Positions 45,203 to 53,525 of a stretch of 64,000 nucleotides of DNA are shown piece after piece. The number at the start of each line of letters is the position of its first letter. Within the stretch, counting starts at the first letter, position 1. The notes under the pieces were generated by a model. That model did no database searches. It was not told the DNA's origin and worked only from the letters and a program-made list of their open reading frames with translations. The position numbers were made by a program, and so were the translations under genes. This DNA is from Yanghanlia sp047501535 (lineage in GTDB: Bacteria > Pseudomonadota > Gammaproteobacteria > Burkholderiales > Burkholderiaceae_B), in contig NZ_JAZDRJ010000003.1 in assembly GCF_047501535.1 (NCBI RefSeq), forward strand, positions 217,962 through 281,961. Reading direction: 5' to 3'.

Positions 45203-45243
45203 CATGTGTTTACACCCGGATTTCTTCTTCCTGTAAACACATG
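45203..45243. promoter_or_regulatory. Perfect 12-bp inverted repeat reaching into the epd start codon
   Basis: CATGTGTTTACA at 45203-45214 and TGTAAACACATG at 45232-45243, with a 17-nt loop. The last three bases are the ATG at 45241. It could be an RNA hairpin that hides the start codon or an operator for a dimeric regulator. Confidence 0.65.
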
Positions 45244-46326
45244 ACTTCACCTCAAGGCGCCGGTTTCGCCTTCACTTCGCCATTGCGTATTGCTATTAAC
45301 GGTTACGGTCGTATTGGGCGCTGCGTCTTGCGCGCCATTTACGAATCACCGCTGCGCGACCATATCCATGTTGTGGCCATTAACGAGCCATCCGATCTGG
45401 CCACCATGGTGTATTTGTCGCAATTCGATTCCACTCACGGGATTTTCCCGGGAATCGTGGAGCAAAATGGCGACAAGCTGCGTGTGAATGGCCGCGATAT
45501 CTCAGTCATGCACAGCAGTGAGCCTGAAGAAATCGACTGGGCCGCCCTAGAGCTGGACTTGGTTCTCGAGTGCTCGGGGCGTTACGGCACCCGTTCGCAG
45601 TTCGAGCGCTTTATTCAGTCGGGTTGCCCGCGTTTGTTGGTCTCTCACCCTGGTGAAAGCGCCGACGATGTGGATTGCACCGTGGTCTACGGCATTAACC
45701 AGGGCGAGATCCCTGCTCAGGCCACCATCGTTTCCAATGCGTCCTGCACCACCAATGCCAGTGTGCCGGTGCTGGCGGCGCTCGATGCGCTCTACGGTGT
45801 GGAGCACGCATTCCTTACCACGCTGCATTCCGTGATGAACGACCAGCCGTTGATCGACGGCTATCATCATAAAGATCTACGACGCACACGTTCGGCCATG
45901 CAATCCATTGTGCCGGTTGCCACCGGCCTGGCACAGGGGGTAGAGCGGTTGCTGCCCAATTTGAAGGGCAAGGTGCAGGCTAAGGCCATCAGGGTGCCAA
46001 TACTGAACGTGTCGGCGATCGACCTCATGCTTAAGCTTGGGCAAGACGTTTGCACCGCATCGCTGAACGAAACGCTAATGCAGTTAAGCCAAAGTTCGCC
46101 GGGTTTGATCGCTTATTCCAATCATCCACATGCGTCCATTGATTTCAACCACAATCCGAACTCCGTGATTATTGACGGCAGCCAGACCCGAACCAATGGC
46201 GAGGGTTTTGCTAATTTGTTCTTGTGGTTTGATAACGAATGGGGTTTTGCCAATCGCATGCTGGATGCCGCCCTGGCATGGGCTGATATTCTTGAAAAGG
46301 AAAAAACATGGCAGACATGCGCATAG
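45241..46326 (+). CDS. epd: Erythrose-4-phosphate/glyceraldehyde-3-phosphate dehydrogenase family
   Basis: 361 residues. NAD site LRIAINGYGRIGRCVLRAI, catalytic Cys in SNASCTTN, and HSVMNDQPLIDGY-HKDLRRTRSAMQSIVPV (in parts), which is closer to Epd than to glycolytic GapA; C-terminal WFDNEWGFANRML. Epd forms 4-phosphoerythronate in pyridoxal phosphate synthesis. The residue after TTN is Ala where relatives have Cys. No ribosome site is obvious before the ATG at 45241; a TTG at 45283 nearer the core is possible. It overlaps fumC by 19 bp. Confidence 0.75.
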   Translation: MTSPQGAGFAFTSPLRIAINGYGRIGRCVLRAIYESPLRDHIHVVAINEPSDLATMVYLSQFDSTHGIFPGIVEQNGDKLRVNGRDISVMHSSEPEEIDWAALELDLVLECSGRYGTRSQFERFIQSGCPRLLVSHPGESADDVDCTVVYGINQGEIPAQATIVSNASCTTNASVPVLAALDALYGVEHAFLTTLHSVMNDQPLIDGYHHKDLRRTRSAMQSIVPVATGLAQGVERLLPNLKGKVQAKAIRVPILNVSAIDLMLKLGQDVCTASLNETLMQLSQSSPGLIAYSNHPHASIDFNHNPNSVIIDGSQTRTNGEGFANLFLWFDNEWGFANRMLDAALAWADILEKEKTWQTCA

Positions 46327-47708
46327 AAACTGATTCCATGGGTGAAATCGCCGTACCTGCTGAGCACTACTGGGGTGCACAGACGCAGCGCTCCATCCAG
46401 AACTTCCCCATTGGGGTGGAACGCTTCCGTTGGCAGTCATCGGTGATTAAATCGCTGGGTATTTTGAAAAAGGCGGCGGCGCTGGCCAACCGCGAACTCG
46501 ACCAGATTCCGGGCGATGTGGCCGACCTCATCGTCCGAGCGGCCGATGAAGTCGTGGAAGGCAAGTTGGATGCTGAGTTCCCCTTGGTCGTGTTCCAGAC
46601 AGGATCCGGCACGCAATCCAATATGAACGTTAACGAGGTCATTTCCAACCGTGCAATTGAGCTGGCTGGTGGGCAGCGCGGCAGCAAAACACCGGTGCAC
46701 CCGAACGATCATGTGAATCGCGGGCAGTCGTCTAACGATACCTTCCCCACCGCCATGCACATCGCAGTCGGGAGCGAACTGCATCGCCATCTGCTGCCTT
46801 CGGTGGGCCGCCTGCGCGACACCTTGGCCGCCAAGGCCGATCAGTACAACGACATCGTCAAGACAGGCCGCACCCATTTGCAAGATGCCACGCCCATCAC
46901 ATTGGGCCAGGAAATTGGCAGTTGGGTGGCTCAGATCGATTTTGGCTTACAGGCGGTGCATGCGGCATTGCCCGGCATCTACGACCTTGCCATCGGTGGT
47001 ACTGCAGTGGGTACTGGCCTGAATGCACATCCGGCCTTTGGCGATCGAGCCGCGGCGCACATTGCCGAGATTACAGGCTTACCATTTCGTTCCGCAGATA
47101 ACAAGTTCTTTGCGCTTTCGGCTCACGATGCGTTGGTCAATATGTCGGCCGCCTTACGCACCCTGGCCGGCGCACTGATGAAAATGGCCAACGATGTGCG
47201 CTGGCTGGCCAGTGGCCCGCGTTGCGGAATTGGGGAACTGAATATCCCTGACAATGAGCCAGGCTCCTCCATCATGCCGGGTAAGGTCAATCCCACGCAA
47301 TGCGAGGCGCTGACCATGGTGTGCGTGCAGGTGTTCGGCAACGATGCGGCTGTGGCATTCGCGGGAACACAAGGCAACTTCCAGCTGAATGTCTACAAGC
47401 CTGTCATGGTCCATAATGTGCTGGAAAGCATAGAATTGTTAGGCGACGCCTGCTTGGCGTTTGACGAACATTGCGCGGTGGGCATTGAGCCGAATCTGCC
47501 GCGCATTGCAGAAAACCTCGACAAAAACTTGATGCTGGTGACTGCTCTGAACCGGCACATCGGGTATGACAAGGCAGCAGCCATAGCTAAGAAGGCGCAG
47601 AACGAAGGAAGTACCTTACGCGCGGCAGCGCTGGAACTGGGCTATGTGACCGACGAAGAGTACGACCGTTGGATCGTACCCATGGATATGACGGCCAGCA
47701 AAGCATAA
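46308..47708 (+). CDS. fumC: Class II fumarate hydratase
   Basis: 466 residues. Fumarase class II, oxygen-stable TCA enzyme converting fumarate to malate. Seen: ETDSMGEIAVPAEHYWGAQTQRS at the start, GSGTQSNMNVNEV, HPNDHVNRGQSSNDTFPTAMH, GRTHLQDATP and the family signature GSSIMPGKVNPTQ. The start overlaps the end of the epd-like gene and is preceded by AAGGAAAA, so the two are cotranscribed. Confidence 0.95.
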   Translation: MADMRIETDSMGEIAVPAEHYWGAQTQRSIQNFPIGVERFRWQSSVIKSLGILKKAAALANRELDQIPGDVADLIVRAADEVVEGKLDAEFPLVVFQTGSGTQSNMNVNEVISNRAIELAGGQRGSKTPVHPNDHVNRGQSSNDTFPTAMHIAVGSELHRHLLPSVGRLRDTLAAKADQYNDIVKTGRTHLQDATPITLGQEIGSWVAQIDFGLQAVHAALPGIYDLAIGGTAVGTGLNAHPAFGDRAAAHIAEITGLPFRSADNKFFALSAHDALVNMSAALRTLAGALMKMANDVRWLASGPRCGIGELNIPDNEPGSSIMPGKVNPTQCEALTMVCVQVFGNDAAVAFAGTQGNFQLNVYKPVMVHNVLESIELLGDACLAFDEHCAVGIEPNLPRIAENLDKNLMLVTALNRHIGYDKAAAIAKKAQNEGSTLRAAALELGYVTDEEYDRWIVPMDMTASKA

Positions 47709-47718
47709 TTCCCGGCCC

Positions 47719-47749
47719 GCCCGCTGCCCATCTGCCTGGAGCAGCGGGC
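47719..47749. other. Hairpin downstream of fumC
   Basis: GCCCGCTGC pairs perfectly with GCAGCGGGC over a 13-nt loop, 11 bp after the fumC stop. No T run follows, so it is a weak or factor-dependent terminator at best. Confidence 0.5.
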
Positions 47750-47816
47750 AAGTCCGTAACAGACGGTACACACCATGCCCTGGAACGCGGGCCCGGGGCC
47801 ATTGTGGGAGAGAACC

Positions 47817-48170
47817 ATGGAAGTCTCTATCCGACGGGTCTATGACCCGCCACAGAAAGGTGAAGGTTTGCGGGTGCTGGTTGATCGCCTTTGGCCGCGT
47901 GGCGTGCGTAAGGAAGATCTGCACTACGACTTGTGGGAAAAAGACCTGGCACCTACGCCTGAACTGAGAAAATGGTTTGGCCACCAGCCGGAGCGCTGGG
48001 AAGAATTCCACGAAAAATACCGCAAGGAACTTCAGGAGCCTATGGCCCAGGAGCGCCTGAGAGCGGTTGCCGATCAAGCCGGTGAACGTGGAATTACGCT
48101 GCTTTATGGGGCACGAGACCCGAAGCACAACCACGCTCTGGTTCTGCTCGAAGCCTTTAAGCGTCTCTGA
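47817..48170 (+). CDS. DUF488 family protein, YeaO-like
   Basis: 117 residues. Conserved motifs IRRVYDPPQKGEGLRVLVDRLWPRG at the start and TLLYGARDPKHNHALVL near the end are typical of DUF488 (YeaO group). No biochemical function is established. The ATG at 47817 follows GGGAGAGAACC; 14 upstream open codons are not conserved. Confidence 0.82.
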   Translation: MEVSIRRVYDPPQKGEGLRVLVDRLWPRGVRKEDLHYDLWEKDLAPTPELRKWFGHQPERWEEFHEKYRKELQEPMAQERLRAVADQAGERGITLLYGARDPKHNHALVLLEAFKRL

Positions 48171-48288
48171 GTCAGCGGCGAGGCGCTTTCCGTGCGCCCA
48201 CTTGGGCAGTACGTTTCATTACTGCAACGCAGCTTGAAGCGTCTATACTGGTTCTGAGCATGGCACGTGTCGTTGCGGGAGGGCCAAC

Positions 48289-49695
48289 ATGAATAAATCG
48301 TTGATGTTCTGGCTGCTTTGGTTGGGGCTGGCTTTCGGGTTGCCGGCCCATAGCCCCGCCCGTGTGCAGGAAAGTGGGCCGGTTATGGTGCTTGAAGTGC
48401 AAGGTGCCATCAGCCCCGCCACGTCCGATTTCATCGTCGATGGGATAGCCAATGCCGAAGCGGCGGGGGCCCAACTTCTTATTATCGAACTCGACACACC
48501 CGGCGGCCTGGATGCTTCCATGCGGGCCATTATTCGCCGCATGTTATCGGCCAAGCTGCCCATCGCTGTATATGTGGCGCCGGGGGGCGCCAGGGCGGCC
48601 AGTGCTGGGACTTTCATTCTGTATGCCAGCCATATCGCTGCCATGACGCCAGCCAGCAACCTGGGGGCGGCTTCGCCGGTTGCCATCGGCACTGGCTCGG
48701 GGGGCGGAGAACAGCCTTCCGACAAAGGCGAAAACGGCAAACCCACTGAAAACAAGAATAGGTCCACACAAGATACCCTAGCGGCCAAGGCGGCTAACGA
48801 CGCAGCAGCATACATCCGCAGCTTAGCCGAACTGCGCGGCCGCGACCCGGACTTCGCGGAAGCCGCCGTACGCGAGGCGCGTTCCATCTCCGCAGGAGAA
48901 GCCCACAAGAGTGGGGTGGTGGAATATCTTGCGCCGAACCTGCCCTCACTGTTGAGCCAGCTTGATGGCCATGAAGTGCTGCTAAGCGATGGCCGAACTG
49001 TCACGCTTGCCACTCAGAACGCTCAGGTCGAACGTATTGCGCCAGACTGGCGTATCAAACTGCTGTCCTTTCTAGCCAACCCGCAATTGGCCGTAATTCT
49101 TATGATGCTGGGTATCTACGGCCTGTTTTTTGAAATGATGAGCCCGGGGGCGGCGCTGCCGGGTGTGGCTGGCGTCATCTGCTTGCTTCTGGGGTTGTAT
49201 GGCTTGCACATGCTGCCTGTGAATTGGGCGGGCGTGGCGCTGCTGGTGCTGGGCATGCTGATGATGGCGGCTGAAGTTTTTCTGCCTTCTTTTGGAGCCT
49301 TGGGGGTAGGCGGCATTCTGGCGTTCGTGCTGGGTGGGCTGTTCATGACCGGCCCAGACATGCCGAGTTATTACGAACTGTCTATTCCCTTTCTGCTCTC
49401 CATCGGGCTGGCCAGTGCCATCATTATTATTGGCGTCGGCACCGTTGCTGTGCGTAGCCGTCGAAGCAAGACAGTCAGTGGTTACGACACGATGCTCGGG
49501 GAGCAAGGCAGGGTGGTCGGCCTTGAGGACGGCATGGTTTATGCTCAAATTCGTGGCGAGAACTGGCGGGTGGAATGTGCCGAACCCCTGCAGGTGGGCG
49601 ATCAGATCACGGTCATTGGCACGCAGGATCTTAAATTGCAGGTCACGCCTGCTACAGTCATCAATAGCAACACAGTGCCACCGGTATCGGCCTGA
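48289..49695 (+). CDS. NfeD family membrane serine protease
   Basis: 468 residues. Signal peptide 1-20, ClpP-class protease domain with LLIIELDTPGGLDASMRAII and the nucleophile Ser105 in GGARAASAGTFIL, then four to five membrane segments (265-380) and a C-terminal OB-fold NfeD domain (GEQGRVVGLEDGMVYAQIRGENW, in parts). Such proteins cut stomatin/slipin C-termini or assist membrane quality control. The slipin gene follows within 35 bp, the standard pair. Confidence 0.9.
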   Translation: MNKSLMFWLLWLGLAFGLPAHSPARVQESGPVMVLEVQGAISPATSDFIVDGIANAEAAGAQLLIIELDTPGGLDASMRAIIRRMLSAKLPIAVYVAPGGARAASAGTFILYASHIAAMTPASNLGAASPVAIGTGSGGGEQPSDKGENGKPTENKNRSTQDTLAAKAANDAAAYIRSLAELRGRDPDFAEAAVREARSISAGEAHKSGVVEYLAPNLPSLLSQLDGHEVLLSDGRTVTLATQNAQVERIAPDWRIKLLSFLANPQLAVILMMLGIYGLFFEMMSPGAALPGVAGVICLLLGLYGLHMLPVNWAGVALLVLGMLMMAAEVFLPSFGALGVGGILAFVLGGLFMTGPDMPSYYELSIPFLLSIGLASAIIIIGVGTVAVRSRRSKTVSGYDTMLGEQGRVVGLEDGMVYAQIRGENWRVECAEPLQVGDQITVIGTQDLKLQVTPATVINSNTVPPVSA

Positions 49696-49730
49696 ACCGG
49701 TATCACTGAGCGGACACCAGGGAGAAAAGC

Positions 49731-50495
49731 ATGGTTTACGGTTTTAACGTTGGGCTGACGGTCTTGCTGGTGATTGCCGTCGTCATTCTGGCCAATGCCA
49801 TACGGATTCTGCGGGAATATCAGCGCGGGGTCACTTTCACCCTGGGGCGCTTCAGCAGCGTAAAGGGGCCGGGTCTAATCTTTGTCATTCCCGTACTGCA
49901 GCAGATTGTGCGGGTGGATTTGCGTACGGTCACGATGGACGTACCCAGCCAGGATGTTATCTCGCGCGATAACGTCTCGGTCAAGGTCAGCGCCGTCATT
50001 TATTTCAGGGTGGTCGAACCTGAGAAAGCCATCATCCAAGTAGAACGCTACCTGGAGGCCACCAGCCAGCTCGCCCAGACAACCCTGCGGGCGGTGCTGG
50101 GCAAACATGATCTCGACGAAATGCTGTCTGAACGAGAAAAACTCAATCTCGACATCCAGAAAATTCTTGATTCCCAGACTGACAATTGGGGGGTGAAGGT
50201 CACCAACGTCGAAATCAAGCACATTGATCTGAACGAAAGTATGGTGCGTGCCATTGCCCGCCAAGCAGAAGCTGAGCGCGAGCGGAGAGCTAAGGTCATT
50301 CATGCCGAAGGCGAGCGCCAAGCCGCGCAGGCCCTGGCAGATGCCGCCCAGGTGCTGTCGGAGCAACCCGCGGCGCTGCAGTTGCGTTACCTACAAACGC
50401 TTACTCAGGTCGCCGGTGATAAATCCTCCACTCTGGTCTTTCCGGTGCCGGTCGATCTCATCGACCGCATTCTCAAAACATCAAAACCGGAATAG
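49731..50495 (+). CDS. Slipin family protein (stomatin/prohibitin-like)
   Basis: 254 residues. One N-terminal membrane segment (5-25), then SPFH domain REYQRGVTFTLGRFSSVKGPGLIFVIP and a coiled-coil tail (RQAEAERERRAKVIHAEGERQAAQ in parts). Forms oligomers at the inner membrane; partner of the upstream NfeD protease. No domain is missing. A downstream gnd gene starts 10 bp after its stop. Confidence 0.9.
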   Translation: MVYGFNVGLTVLLVIAVVILANAIRILREYQRGVTFTLGRFSSVKGPGLIFVIPVLQQIVRVDLRTVTMDVPSQDVISRDNVSVKVSAVIYFRVVEPEKAIIQVERYLEATSQLAQTTLRAVLGKHDLDEMLSEREKLNLDIQKILDSQTDNWGVKVTNVEIKHIDLNESMVRAIARQAEAERERRAKVIHAEGERQAAQALADAAQVLSEQPAALQLRYLQTLTQVAGDKSSTLVFPVPVDLIDRILKTSKPE

Positions 50496-50505
50496 GGGGG
50501 ACGGC

Positions 50506-51525
50506 ATGCAGTTGGGCATGATCGGTTTAGGACGCATGGGCGGCAATATGGCGCAAAGGCTGATTGCCCACGGGCACCAATGTGTGGGTTTCGACCCTGA
50601 TGCGCAAGCACGCCAGCGCTTGGATGGCCTGGGCGGCATAGCCTGTGACAGTGTGGAAAGCGTAGTTAAGCGGCTTTCCGCTCCGCGCGTTGTCTGGCTG
50701 ATGCTGCCAGTCAAGGAAGTTGATGCCGCTCTGGATCAACTCAAACCCTTGTTGGAAAAGGGCGATGTGGTCGTGGATGGCGGCAACTCGTTATGGCGTG
50801 ACAGTGTGCGTCGTGCAGCGCAGTGGGCATCGGCAGGCATAGCGTATATGGATGTCGGCACCAGCGGCGGTGTGCGGGGCCTGGAAAGGGGGTACTGCCT
50901 GATGGCAGGGGGCTCGCCTCAGGGCTTCACGCTGATAGAGCCGCTGCTGCTGGCGCTGGCGCCGGGCGCCGAGGCTGCACCGCCTACGCCGGGCAGAGCG
51001 CTGGGTGGCACGGCTGAGCAGGGCTATATGCATTGCGGCCCAGCCGGAGCCGGGCATTTTGTGAAAATGATCCATAACGCCATTGAGTACGGCATCATGG
51101 CAGCGTACGCCGAAGGCTTCAACCTGCTGCAACAAGCGGGCCAGGGCGGGGAGGGTAGTGCCGCCAACAACAATGCGATTCCCCCCTCTCACCCTAAATA
51201 TTATGGCTATGACTTCAATCTGCCGGAAATCGCTGAGCTGTGGCGCCGGGGCAGCGTGATCGGCTCATGGTTGCTGGATCTCACCGCTCAGGCCTTGCAG
51301 CAGCAACCTGAACTGCAAGGCTATACAGGCCGGGTATCCGACTCCGGGGAAGGGCGCTGGGCCATGGGTGCCGCCCTTGATTTAGGCGCGCCTGCGCCTG
51401 TGCTTTCGGCAGCCTTGTTCAGCCGCTTTGAGTCACGCGAAAGTGCGACATTTGCTATGCAGATGTTGTCGGCCATGCGAGAACAGTTTGGCGGGCATGT
51501 GGAGGCAGCGGCTACCGACGACTAA
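50506..51525 (+). CDS. gnd: 6-phosphogluconate dehydrogenase, short decarboxylating form
   Basis: 339 residues. NAD(P)-binding MIGLGRMGGNMAQRLIAHG, VVDGGNSLWRDS, YMDVGTSGGVRGLE, catalytic Lys in GAGHFVKMIHNAIEYGIMAAYAEGF (in parts). The length matches the short, often NAD-linked subgroup (YqeC-like), not the 470-residue enzyme. ATG at 50506 follows AGGGGGG. It is followed by zwf, so the two oxidative pentose-phosphate dehydrogenases are together; no 6-phosphogluconolactonase gene lies beside them. Confidence 0.9.
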   Translation: MQLGMIGLGRMGGNMAQRLIAHGHQCVGFDPDAQARQRLDGLGGIACDSVESVVKRLSAPRVVWLMLPVKEVDAALDQLKPLLEKGDVVVDGGNSLWRDSVRRAAQWASAGIAYMDVGTSGGVRGLERGYCLMAGGSPQGFTLIEPLLLALAPGAEAAPPTPGRALGGTAEQGYMHCGPAGAGHFVKMIHNAIEYGIMAAYAEGFNLLQQAGQGGEGSAANNNAIPPSHPKYYGYDFNLPEIAELWRRGSVIGSWLLDLTAQALQQQPELQGYTGRVSDSGEGRWAMGAALDLGAPAPVLSAALFSRFESRESATFAMQMLSAMREQFGGHVEAAATDD

Positions 51526-51549
51526 GCCGCTACGCCCAGAGAGGTTCCC

Positions 51550-52950
51550 ATGACAATTTTCCAAGAGACTCAGAACGAACCCGCCGATGCGTTGGTGTTA
51601 TTCGGCATGACGGGCGATCTTGCATATAAAAAGATTTTTCCCGCTTTGTATGGCATGGCGCAGCGCGGCGCCTTGCAGGCCCGGGTGGTAGGCGTGGCTT
51701 CTTCCAAGCTGAGTGAAGCGCAGCTGCGCCAGCGTATTCGCAAAAGTATCAAGGATGCGGGCAAGCATGAAGATGCGACCGCTATGCGTACATTGATCGA
51801 GCACGTGACATACGTCAGTGGGGATTACAACGACCCTGAGGTTTTCCAAAAACTCAGACATGCGTTGCAGGGAACACAGCGTCCGGTCCATTATCTGGCC
51901 ATTCCACCGGCTTTGTTCGCCACAGTCATTACGGGTTTGGCTGCTGCAGGGTTAAGCAGCAACGCCCGTGTCATTCTGGAAAAACCGTTTGGTCGAGACC
52001 TGGCCTCGGCCCACCATTTGAACCGTATCGCCTGCTCGGTATTCCCGGAAGAGGGCATTTACCGGATTGATCATTTCCTTGGCAAGGAAGCGATCATGAA
52101 CATCCTGTATTTTCGTTTTGCCAATGCCTTTCTCGAACCGATTTGGAATCGCAATTACGTCAACAGCGTGCAAATCACGCTTTCTGAGTCATTTGGCGTG
52201 GAAGGAAGAGGGGCGTTTTATGAAAGCGCGGGTTGTCTGCGCGACGTCATCCAGAATCATCTGTTTCAGGTGGTGGGGCTGCTCGCAATGGAGCCCCCCG
52301 CCTACCGGGGCTATGAGCCTGTGCAGGTGGAAAAAACCAAGGTTTTCAGTGCAATGCGTCCTTTGCAGGCCAATGACCTGGTGCGGGGGCAATATCAGGG
52401 GTACCGCGACGAGCCGCAGGTTGACCCGCATTCCGATGTGGAAACCTTCTGCGCCTTGCGCCTGTATATTGACTCCTGGCGTTGGGAAGGTGTGCCCTGG
52501 TTTCTGCGCTCGGGTAAATGCATGAACACCACTGCTGCTGAAGTGCTGGTGCAATTGAAAGCGCCGCCGCAAAAACTTTTTACGGATTCCGACCCTTTGG
52601 ATGGCCGGGCAAATTACCTGCGTTTTCGGTTTTCCCCACGAGCGGAGGTTGCTCTGGCGGCTCGTGTAAAACGCCCGGGCAAACAGTACGTGGGTGATCA
52701 GCGTGAATTATTGTTGCTGAATACGGCGGCAGACTCTGATTCGCCGTATGAGCGATTATTAGGAGATGCCTTGGCAGGCGACCGCTCACTCTTTGCCAGC
52801 CAGGCGGCCGTTGAGGCCGCCTGGCGGGTGCTTGATAACGTACTGACAGACCATAACAAAGCCCACACTTATGAAAAAGGGAGCTGGGGGCCGGCGCAAG
52901 CCGATGACCTGCTAGGCCCCCATGGGCCATGGCATAACCCTTGCCTGTAG
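51550..52950 (+). CDS. zwf: Glucose-6-phosphate 1-dehydrogenase
   Basis: 466 residues. NADP-binding start ADALVLFGMTGDLAYKKIFPALY; the G6PD substrate motif RIDHFLGKEAI is at Arg172-Ile182 with the catalytic Asp/His region. Mid-protein VQITLSESFGVEGRGAFYE and LRDVIQNHLFQVV are typical. GAGAGG lies upstream of the ATG. Oxidises glucose-6-phosphate to 6-phosphogluconolactone, feeding NADPH; adjacent to gnd. Confidence 0.94.
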   Translation: MTIFQETQNEPADALVLFGMTGDLAYKKIFPALYGMAQRGALQARVVGVASSKLSEAQLRQRIRKSIKDAGKHEDATAMRTLIEHVTYVSGDYNDPEVFQKLRHALQGTQRPVHYLAIPPALFATVITGLAAAGLSSNARVILEKPFGRDLASAHHLNRIACSVFPEEGIYRIDHFLGKEAIMNILYFRFANAFLEPIWNRNYVNSVQITLSESFGVEGRGAFYESAGCLRDVIQNHLFQVVGLLAMEPPAYRGYEPVQVEKTKVFSAMRPLQANDLVRGQYQGYRDEPQVDPHSDVETFCALRLYIDSWRWEGVPWFLRSGKCMNTTAAEVLVQLKAPPQKLFTDSDPLDGRANYLRFRFSPRAEVALAARVKRPGKQYVGDQRELLLLNTAADSDSPYERLLGDALAGDRSLFASQAAVEAAWRVLDNVLTDHNKAHTYEKGSWGPAQADDLLGPHGPWHNPCL

Positions 52951-52971
52951 TGATCTATGCGATATAAAGCC

Positions 52972-53397
52972 TTACTTGACCAGCAGCACGGGCATATCGA
53001 CCAGATTGAGCACTTTGGTGGTGACCGAGCCCAGCAGCATGCCGGTGATGCTGCCCAGCCCGCGAGTGCCCATGATGATGTTGTCCACCTTATGCTTTTT
53101 GGCGTAATCGGCGATGGTTTGCGCGACCGGGCCGACCAGAACCTCGCTCTCGTATTCTACGCCAGCAGCGTCGAGTACAGCTTTGGCCGGAGCCAATGCC
53201 TTCTCACCTTCTTCCTGGTAGTAGGCCTGGATTTCATCGGCCGAAAAAAAGCGTTTGACGTTGCCGGACACGATGGGTGCAAAAGCCGTGACAAGCAGCA
53301 ACTTGGCATCGCCGGTTTCCTTGGATAGCTCGATGGCACGTTGTACTGCGCGCACCGAGTTGTCAGAACCATCGACAGGAAGAAGTATCGTTCTCAT
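52972..53397 (-). CDS. Universal stress protein, UspA family
   Basis: 141 residues starting MRTILLPVDGSDNSVRAVQRA; AGGGGC lies before the ATG. ATP-type motif G-x2-G-x9-G-S is present in GTRGLGSITGMLLGSVTT, so an ATP-binding rather than non-binding Usp. An FNR/Anr-like half-palindrome is 100 bp upstream, in line with induction under low oxygen. It is convergent with zwf and divergent from the GH15 gene. Confidence 0.88.
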   Translation of the reverse strand: MRTILLPVDGSDNSVRAVQRAIELSKETGDAKLLLVTAFAPIVSGNVKRFFSADEIQAYYQEEGEKALAPAKAVLDAAGVEYESEVLVGPVAQTIADYAKKHKVDNIIMGTRGLGSITGMLLGSVTTKVLNLVDMPVLLVK

Positions 53398-53496
53398 TGT
53401 TGCCCCTAATGAAATAAAAGAAACCTGTGCCACCGCAAGGCCTGTGCCCTGCGGCTAGCTGAATCATTCATGGTAAGTAATAACACGAAAATCAGG

Positions 53497-53510
53497 ATGA
53501 TTTTAATCAA
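53497..53510. promoter_or_regulatory. FNR/Anr-like box
   Basis: ATGATTTTAATCAA; the complement matches the consensus TTGAT-N4-ATCAA at nine of ten positions. About 100 bp upstream of the uspA-like start and 16 bp before the GH15 start, so it could activate the first and block the second. Confidence 0.5.
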
Positions 53511-53525
53511 AAAGGAAAAGAAGCC

